Positions 56,967 to 64,000 of a DNA stretch of 64,000 nucleotides are shown piece after piece. The stretch is from Romanomermis culicivorax. Its lineage: Eukaryota > Nematoda > Enoplea > Mermithida > Mermithidae. The notes beneath the pieces are model-generated. The model was not told the DNA's origin, did no database searches, and saw nothing but the letters and a program-made list of their open reading frames with translations. A program made the translations under genes and the position numbers. Each line of letters starts with the position of its first letter. Position 1 is the stretch's first letter. The DNA is taken from the NCBI GenBank assembly GCA_963922205.1, contig CAWUHX010000027.1:682001-746000 (forward strand), given 5' to 3'.

Positions 56967-58816
56967 CTCACAATATTCGGGAAAAGTTTTTCAACTACTT
57001 CCAGACACCCAATGGAAGTGTTCCTTGCCAAGATGCATTTGCATTGAGCTGCTGATATGATTATACATCTTTCAGTATCATCTTTTCTCATATTTCAACT
57101 GCTTTATTGTTGCCAATTACTTTTTGGCAATGTGCATAAAAGTTTATTTGGTCAACAAAATGTTTCAATCAACAAACTACCTTACAGTTCCATGAAACTA
57201 CATCAAATCAGAAATCCTGTTTGACGTTTAAAAAAATTCCATTGTCATTAATATGTATATCATTCATGCCTGGTTGGGCAGGGGATTGACTTTGATAGAG
57301 TGAAGGTGCAGAAGTGGCTATTTTCACACAGGGTTGACCCTGACGAACTAAAGCTGCAGAAGCTGCTGGTTGTATAGTGGATTGACTTGGGTAGTCTGTA
57401 GCTCCTGACTGATTACAGCCAGCTTCTACATCATACAACAGATTCGTCACATCTCTTTTGATTGGTGCTTTGATGGTATGTTACAAAGATTTGAGAAATG
57501 CAGACACAAATAAACATGTAAATACATTTTTAAGTTACATGCAGCTAAAATTTTATGTACAATATTTGCACAATTGGTTGGTATTAAGTTTAAAACAATT
57601 TGTCTTGATCTCTGTTGTGTCTTGAATAATGACTGGACTAAGTTTGAAAAAAGATTAGCCTTATGATAATTGGGAAATATCCAACTGGAATAATAGCTGA
57701 TAAATAGTCATGTTTAATAAGGTTAACTGATACAAAATAAACATATCCAAGTATTAAATAATATCCAAGTACTAAATAGCGCAATAAATAAAGTGAATGA
57801 ATGTACAAAACAACACACCTTATATAGTTTCACAGAAGTTCACAGAATGTTCTAGAACCTTGTAGAATATGAAAAAATATTATAGAATATTGTGGAAGGT
57901 TCTAGAATTCTCTGGTACAATGCAGTACATGAAATGTATCTGCACATCACGTTATGTGATCATACTGTAAGGTATGAATCACTCGTACATGCACATCAGG
58001 CAATGTGATCATACTGTAAAATATGTATCAATCTCTAATCAAAATTTGACTGAATGTAGATTCACTGAAATAATCATCATCATCTTATGTCAATTGTATT
58101 GATCGCAACTCTTGCAAAAGCTCTGAAGAACTTTTCAAAAGAGCATCGTCCAGCTAATGTTTCTTAACCAGATGATCAGAGGTTGACTGCAGTGTAGTTT
58201 CAGTAAGATCATAATTTGTCTCCCATTCATCTTGAAGTGACTGATCCTCAGCAAAAGTTGGATCTTCTGATTCGCCTTGACTTTCCATTGGTGGTATGCT
58301 GGATACAGTCCTATGCATTAAATAATGTATATTACATCTTTGATCATGTCCAGTTGCTCCAAGTTTCCCATTACCTCAAGTGTCCCACTACCTCAATTGT
58401 TCCATTACTGCAAGTGTCCTATTACTCCACAAAATGCTATAAATGCCTTTACCTCAAGTAATGCATTTTTTGCAAAAAATGGTGTCCCATTACTCCAATA
58501 ATGCTATGAAATGAAATTCTGAAATTCTCCTAGGTTACTTTAACACTCAAACGTTACAACTTAAACAATCACCTAAGAAAAACATAGAAAACAAAAGAAA
58601 AAATACAAAGAAAAATAATTTAAAAAAAAACAAAAAAATTATAAAAAAAGAAAATAGAGAAAACTGAAGAAATTTGTGCAATAAAATTTTTCACAAAATT
58701 ATTTTAAAAGAGCCAAATCATCTGCATTTTGCCATAATTTTCTAATAATTTTGTAGTACAATTTTAAATGTCAAAAAAATATTTTTAAAATCAGCTATAG
58801 ATCTAAATCAGAATAA
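56967..58816. other. Non-coding stretch with short local repeats
   Basis: At 57945-58030 two copies of a unit with ACATGCACATCAnG and ATGTGATCATACTGTAA occur. At 57835-57920 TTCTAGAA and TATAGAATAT words repeat. At 58360-58500 CCATTACCTCAAGTGTCC-like units repeat. No gene recognised. Confidence 0.5.
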
Positions 58817-59038
58817 AGGCCCTGTCATACTTCACCGCCCGGCGCCGCGCGGTACCGCCTTTGAAGTATGAATAGGTTTTTGTAATTTTTGCGGCGCCCC
58901 GTCAGGTTTCAACTAAACCAATACTCATTTTTTGAGAAGAGCAAAATCCAAAAGTAAAAAAGCGGCGCCGTACGGCGCCGCGCGGTACCGCGCGGCGAAG
59001 TATGACAAGCCGCCGCGCGGCGAAGTATAACAGGGCCT
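58817..59038. mobile_element. PIF/Harbinger-like MITE with TAA target duplication
   Basis: 222 bp. Ends are AGGCCCTGTCATACTTC and its imperfect reverse complement GAAGTATAACAGGGCCT; TAA flanks both sides (58814-58816 and 59039-59041). The interior has nested GGCGCCG(C/T)(A/G)CGGCGCCGC and GCGGTACCGC palindromes. This copy shows both ends and defines the family also seen at 3540, 5095 and 49904. Confidence 0.8.
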
Positions 59039-59919
59039 TAATTGTGCAAATAGTCATTGTGTAATGTTTATTACAGGTTATTTGAATTACAAAATAATAG
59101 CTTATGGACTGAAAAATTTCAATCGCTTTATGAAAAAGTTTTTTGGTAAAAGAGCTGCAACAACTTTCGAACACCAGTTTTCCTGTTGTCTGAATAAACG
59201 TGCCTGTCAGAAGAAGTTTTAGAATGGCAGTGTATAAATTATTCAGACAGGCTATTGAATCATCGAGCCAAACTTGCATAATTGAAATACTTTTAAAATA
59301 ATTATCTGCAAAAGATGATGTAAAATCTTTTTGCAATTTCAAAAATTTATAGAATGTTGGGAGAAAATGATGAGAGACATGGAATAATGGGAATTTTGTT
59401 TAAAAGTCATATTCAACTTACTGGCATAGAACAGGAACAGTATCCAAGAAAGGGAATAATTGCAGTATATGATCTAGCACATAACATATACTTAGCAAAC
59501 ATATTCAAAACCAGAATTAAGAGTTAAAGGCCCATTTAAACTCCACGCGAGCGCGTTCGCGCTGGCGCACGCGAGCATTTTCAACCAATCAGAATGCTCG
59601 CGAAGCGCGCGCGCGAAGGAAGAAGTATAAACGTACATTCGCCTGTGCACGCGCTCGCTCTAAATGCACGCGCAAAAGTATAAACGTAAAAAATTAGCTC
59701 GCGCATCGCATAAAAATCGAGCGCGTACATGTAAAAGCGCGATCGCGAACAAATAGAACATGTTCTATTTTTGCGAGAGCGCGGACGACGTTCAGTCAAC
59801 ATTTCCAGCCCGAGAAACTACAATTTATGTTGAATGGTGAGTTTTAAGCAGTGTTTTTTTCACTGAAACGCGTTTTTTGTGAACTCCCTGTTCCCGGGAC
59901 CATTGCTTCAGTGCTAAAC
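59039..59919. other. Non-coding stretch with CG-alternating cluster
   Basis: A minus-strand open frame (58902-59342) runs partly through the MITE and is not recognised. At 59525-59790 many GCGCGC, CGCGAGC and GCTCGCG words occur, beginning TTAAAGGCCCATTTAAACTCC, which resembles a Harbinger-type terminus; a matching second end was not found. Confidence 0.45.
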
Positions 59920-61001
59920 CAGGCTTTTTTTTTGGTTTGAAAACCAGGAGCCAAATGGCTCCTAGGCCTAAATTTTTAGGGACCAAATTCAAATTTTGGG
60001 AGCCAAAAATTTTTAATTGAAGATTATTGAAAAACGTGCTTGTAACACACTGTAGAACGTACTATATAATTAAATTATGTAGATATTCAATCAGTTGATA
60101 CGAGTTTTAAAAAATCACTGTTCAAAATTTGATTTCCACCCAGCGTTTTCAGTTACAGGCATCTTTCCACACGTACAAACGGCGGCCGAGAAATCTTTGT
60201 GCAAAGAAAATTTTTTATGCAAAAAGCGCGATATTTCGTTTAATTTTGCACAAATCTTCATCCAAGATTGCACTTGAGTTCATTTCCTTCCGACTCAAAA
60301 GTATAGGGTTTTGAAATTGCAGCTTCTGTTCTCATTGTTCTGTTGTTCCCTATATCTTTCCGGCGCTATGTAACGATTTTTTTCAGATTTTGACACTCTA
60401 AATGCTGGAAAATCAATTTAAGGATAACTTATTCGATAAACATACAAGGTTCGAAAACATGTATTATATCATTTTACAAACTAAAAAATATGTTCATACT
60501 TTCATAAGTTTGACAAGCTCAAATTAAACTTGAAATTTATGAAAATCACCTCCATTATAATCATGAATTCAAACTCGGCTCCATATTTAAAATAATAGTA
60601 ACAAAAATGGAAAAATTGAGATTTTGATCACCAGAATTCTGTTGCACCAAATGCACCAAAATTCATCTTTTCCATGTCGAAAGCCCATGTTTTTTCCCTT
60701 CGTCGAGAATTTTTTTTCCAGAAAGTTTGATTTGTAGAGAAACAGGGAATAGACTAATTAAAAAAATTATATAATAAGATCCGGCGCGCAGCGCCGGAAA
60801 ATTTTCGATGTTTTATGATTTTAGAGCCTGTAAAACACTTACTTCAAATCTAAAATTGAATGAAAACAGCTACAATTCACTATAATATAAATGAATATGT
60901 CAAAATTTTAGGAGCCAAACTGGCTCCTAGACCTAAAATTTTAGGAGCCATTTCCAAACTTTTAGGGGCCCAGGCCCCTAAAATGACTAAAAAAAAGCCT
61001 G
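59920..61001. mobile_element. Non-autonomous hAT element, perfect 8-bp target duplication
   Basis: The element starts CAGGCTTTTTTTTTGG and ends AAAAAAAAGCCTG. TGCTAAAC occurs directly on both sides (59912-59919 and 61002-61009). Subterminal blocks contain GGAGCCAAATGGCTCCTAGG and its relatives in both ends. The 1082-bp interior shows no transposase. Confidence 0.88.
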
Positions 61002-61218
61002 TGCTAAACCCAAACAAAACTGCTTATTATGCTAATATTCTTGTAACTACGTTATTTCCTAGTTTTTACTCCAGTGTTGCCAGATGCGGCTATTTCCCGC
61101 CATTTTCGCGGTTTTCAGTCCCCTCTGGCTGTTTTTGCGGCGGTTTTTGGCTTTTTGCCGTGGTTTTGGCGGTTTTCAATTTTTTGCTTACCACATGAAC
61201 GCAAGATCAGGGTTGGCG

Positions 61219-63344
61219 GCAGCGTTTTTTGTGCACGGACATTTGTACCAATTGGCACAGGAGGCCAAAAAAACTTGTGTCAATAGCACAAAAAATTTTT
61301 TCCTACTGGAAACATACTGAAAACTGCGAAAAAGTTTTAGGCCAAAAGTTTGATGAGAAGTTAACGTTTAACGTATTAATTTTTTGTAAAAATCGTGCCC
61401 AACCTATTTTTCAGCTAACCATGTCAGTGAGATAAGAAAAAACTGTGCAAGAAAATAGCTCACGACGACTCAAAAAGAAATGGATGCTGAGAGAATTTAA
61501 ATAACTCTAGAATTGTTCAGGAAGTTCAAATTGATTCAATTTTCTACTACGAATATGAATAGGATAAATTTAACAACAATGTGAAGACTAGAGAAAATAA
61601 AGTCTGAAATTGTGTAAATTTTCGGTCGAAACATTGTATCAACGATATCGATTTTTCTAGTAGAATCAATCAAACACAAAAAGTAAGAATTTCAGTTTTA
61701 AGTCCGAATCTGACTGAATTAAACAGAGAATATTCAGAATTTCTTTTCATTCATCAGTCATTGACAGTCTATAAACTTTGCTGCAACGATACTAATACAC
61801 TGTTCGAAGAGAAATCGTTCGCGTTCGAGTCAAATATACGAATAGGAAATATTATATTCATTGACTTGGCGCAAAGCGCCGAAATTTTTTGCATTTTCAG
61901 CCCCTAGAATGTCTAAAAATCAAGGAAATTTAATGTTTGACCAGTACAAAATTTTGTGCCAATCGGCACAAAGGCTCAAAATTTTTTGTGCCATTCCAAT
62001 TTTTTGTGCAAAAAGCCATGTTTTGGCACAAAAAAACAATGGTTGGCGGGCATTAGGTTTTTGGATTGAGTGGTTTTTTTGGGTTAAAAAATCGGACATT
62101 TTTGGGTTTTTTTAAACTTAAAAATTCTTTTTCTCCATTTTGTTCTCAAGAATACACGTTTCTTCCTGATTTAAGAATCAAATTGAGAGTTGAGCCAACT
62201 TTAGTAACTGCGATGCAGTCTTTTCTGACACTTGAAGTGCGGCGGTTCTCACATTTCTTGTTGCGGTTTTTTTCGGGTCATTTCGCGGTTTTTCTCTAAA
62301 ACAGTGTTTTTTTGTGCCAAAACATGGTTTTTGGCACAAAAAAATTTGGAATGGCACAAAAAAATTTGAGCGTTTGTGCCAATTGGCACAAAATTTTTGG
62401 CTGGTGAAACATTAAATTTCCTTGATTTTTAGACGTTTGAGGGGCAGAAAATGAAAAAATTTTTCGGCGCTTGGCGCCGAGTCAACCAATATAATATTTT
62501 CTATTCGTATATTTGACCCGGACGCGAACAATTTTTCTTCGAACAGTGTATTAGTACCGTTGCAGCAAACTCTATGGGCTGTCATTGTCAACAACTTTCA
62601 ATCCAAAATCGCGAAAATGAATTTCGATAAGTACTTAGGGGGGTGCACGTCAAATGATGTCCCCTAGTGATTCGTGCACCCTTTTGTTCACTGGCCTTTA
62701 TACTCTTATTTATGTTCACAAATGAATAATTCTTGTTTATATTGCATTTTATTCCTTACGTATTTTTCCAGTGACAATAAAATTATTTGATTGATTTGAT
62801 TGATTGACTGATGAATGAAAAGAAATTGTGAATATTCTCTGTTCATTCAGTCAGATTCGGATTTAAAACTTAAATTCTCACTTTTTGTGTTTGATTGATT
62901 CAAATAGAATAATAGAAAAATCGATATCGTTGGTAATGGTACAATGTTTCGACCGTAAATTTACACAACTTTCGACTTTATTTTCTCTAGTCTTTACATT
63001 GTTAATATTCATATTCGTAGTCAAAAATTGAATCAGTTTGAATTTCTTGAGCGATTCTGGAGTTAATTAAATTTTCTCAGCATCCATTTAATTTTGAGTC
63101 GTCGTGAACTGTTTTCCTGCACAGTTTTTTTCTTATCTCAATGACATGGTCATCTGAAAAATAGGTATTTTTACAAAAAATTAATGCGTTAAACGTTAAC
63201 TTTTGATCAAACTTTTTGGCCTAATATTTTTCCGCAGTTTTCAGTATGTTGCTAGTAGAAAAAAATTTTTTGTGCCATTGGCACAAATTTTTTTGGCCTC
63301 TTGTGCCAATTGGCACAAATGTCTATGCACAAAAAAAACGCTGC
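61219..63344. mobile_element. 2.1-kb foldback palindrome
   Basis: Arm 61219-62036 is matched in inverse orientation by 62305-63344. The outer ends are GCAGCGTTTTTTGTGCAC and GTGCACAAAAAAAACGCTGC-like sequence. Shared landmarks are the GTGCCAATTGGCACAA palindromes, TTAACGTTTAACG, the GATATCGAT block and GGCGCnnnGCGCCGA. Arm 2 is longer by about 220 bp, explained by an insertion at about 62590-62805. The spacer is about 270 bp. No gene is visible. Confidence 0.85.
62590..62805 (+). mobile_element. Small insertion with LINE/SINE-like 3' tail
   Basis: This segment is absent from the opposite palindrome arm. It contains a short hairpin (GGGGGGTGCACG ... CGTGCACCC), AATAAAA and a (TTGATTGA)-type tail, as in the 3' ends of some non-LTR elements. 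It probably arrived after the palindrome formed. Confidence 0.5.
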
Positions 63345-64000
63345 ACTAAAACCATCTGGCAATACTGCTCGACCAGCTTTTTTTGTGTACAGACATACCT
63401 GTAATTGGTGGCGAGGTTGGGGGGAGGACTCCCACCCCCAACTTGGTCGAACCATATACTCAACCCCCCAAATTCGGAAAAATTGGAAAAAATTAGGAAA
63501 AAAGCAGCTACAGCAGCAGCATACCCATACCTGTAATTGCAGGATGGGAGGTTGAGTCGAGAGTATCCTCACTTCCAACTTAGTCGAACCCTAAATCCAA
63601 ATTTCGGGACCTTCTCCCGAACTTTCGGAAAAAGCAGCTTTTTCGGCTGTTTTTGGGGTGAATTTTCCAAATTTTTGACTTTTTTTCGAATTTGTAGGGA
63701 TCCCAAGCAAAATTTTGGGGAACTTAGTTGGTAACCTCACCCCACAAATTTAGGATTTACCCTCTCCCAACCCAACTGGTTGGATCCACCGTTTTTCCTC
63801 GAAGGTTTTTTTCACATGAGAACCGGACCCAAAATTTTGTTAATTTTCCACAAATTTTATACATTTTTAAAAACGTTTATAATGTGGCTACGGAGCTTTT
63901 TTATGCATTTTAGGAGCCTACCCAAGCATTTTGCTGTATTTGGAGTCAGAAACCTGCAAAAATCAGGAAAAAAGTTGAGCTTCCAACTTTTGGAGCAAAA
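63345..64000. other. Non-coding stretch to window end
   Basis: Two similar segments with CATACCTGTAATTG and a GGGGTTGAGT/GTCGAACC-like block lie near 63396-63470 and 63525-63590, an old duplication. The rest is AT-rich with no gene recognised. Confidence 0.45.

Noticed and set aside
58902-59342. Minus-strand frame of 146 codons
   Set aside because: Its last third is the GC-rich MITE and the rest has no motif; no splice or start evidence supports a gene.

Overview
This window looks like AT-rich nuclear DNA of an invertebrate, most likely a nematode. The two host genes I can model encode secreted or membrane proteins made of small Cys-containing repeats resembling the MIG-18-like fibronectin-type-I domain common in nematodes. 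Their introns have T-rich TTnnAG acceptors and phase-1 joins. No bacterial-style operon, rRNA, tRNA or CRISPR array was seen. All identifications are by eye from motifs; no database search was run.

Layout. 1-6 kb: non-coding sequence with short non-autonomous DNA transposons (a hAT-like element, a Tc1/mariner-like MITE with TA target duplication, GC-rich PIF/Harbinger-like repeats). 6.1-12.1 kb: a three-exon minus-strand gene for a putative type I membrane protein; its second intron carries an 825-bp uninterrupted CTTTT array. 13.4-41 kb: a CpG-poor block of nested mobile DNA. Its core is a decayed Maverick/Polinton virus-like transposon: integrase chromodomain, packaging ATPase, two small virion-type ORFs, a PX-like protein, major capsid, cysteine protease, penton/minor capsid and, separated by later insertions, a zinc-finger plus PolB fragment at 37-38.8 kb. 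It is interrupted by a Tc1/mariner element (15.0-16.3), a Ty3/Gypsy element (about 23-31), a second gag-bearing LTR fragment on the minus strand (31.6-33), a LINE (33.8-36.5) and a foldback element (38.8-40.1). 42.4-52 kb: a second host gene of the same family, plus strand, three exons; its 5.5-kb first intron holds a MITE split by a gag-only LTR retrotransposon with two about 807-bp LTRs. 52-64 kb: foldback elements, a broken PIF/Harbinger transposase with a nearby TAA-flanked MITE, hAT-like elements, and a 2.1-kb palindrome.

The most interesting signal is in the Maverick. Directly after the penton gene lies a reading frame that reads as a two-repeat TATA-binding-protein (TBP) core. A shared box, TATAAAAGTT, precedes several Maverick genes and in three cases contains the stop codon of the gene before it. 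I infer that this lineage carried its own TBP-like factor and a uniform TATA-type promoter set, a self-contained transcription module. The copy here is dead (in-frame stops and frameshifts), so the system must be sought in intact relatives.
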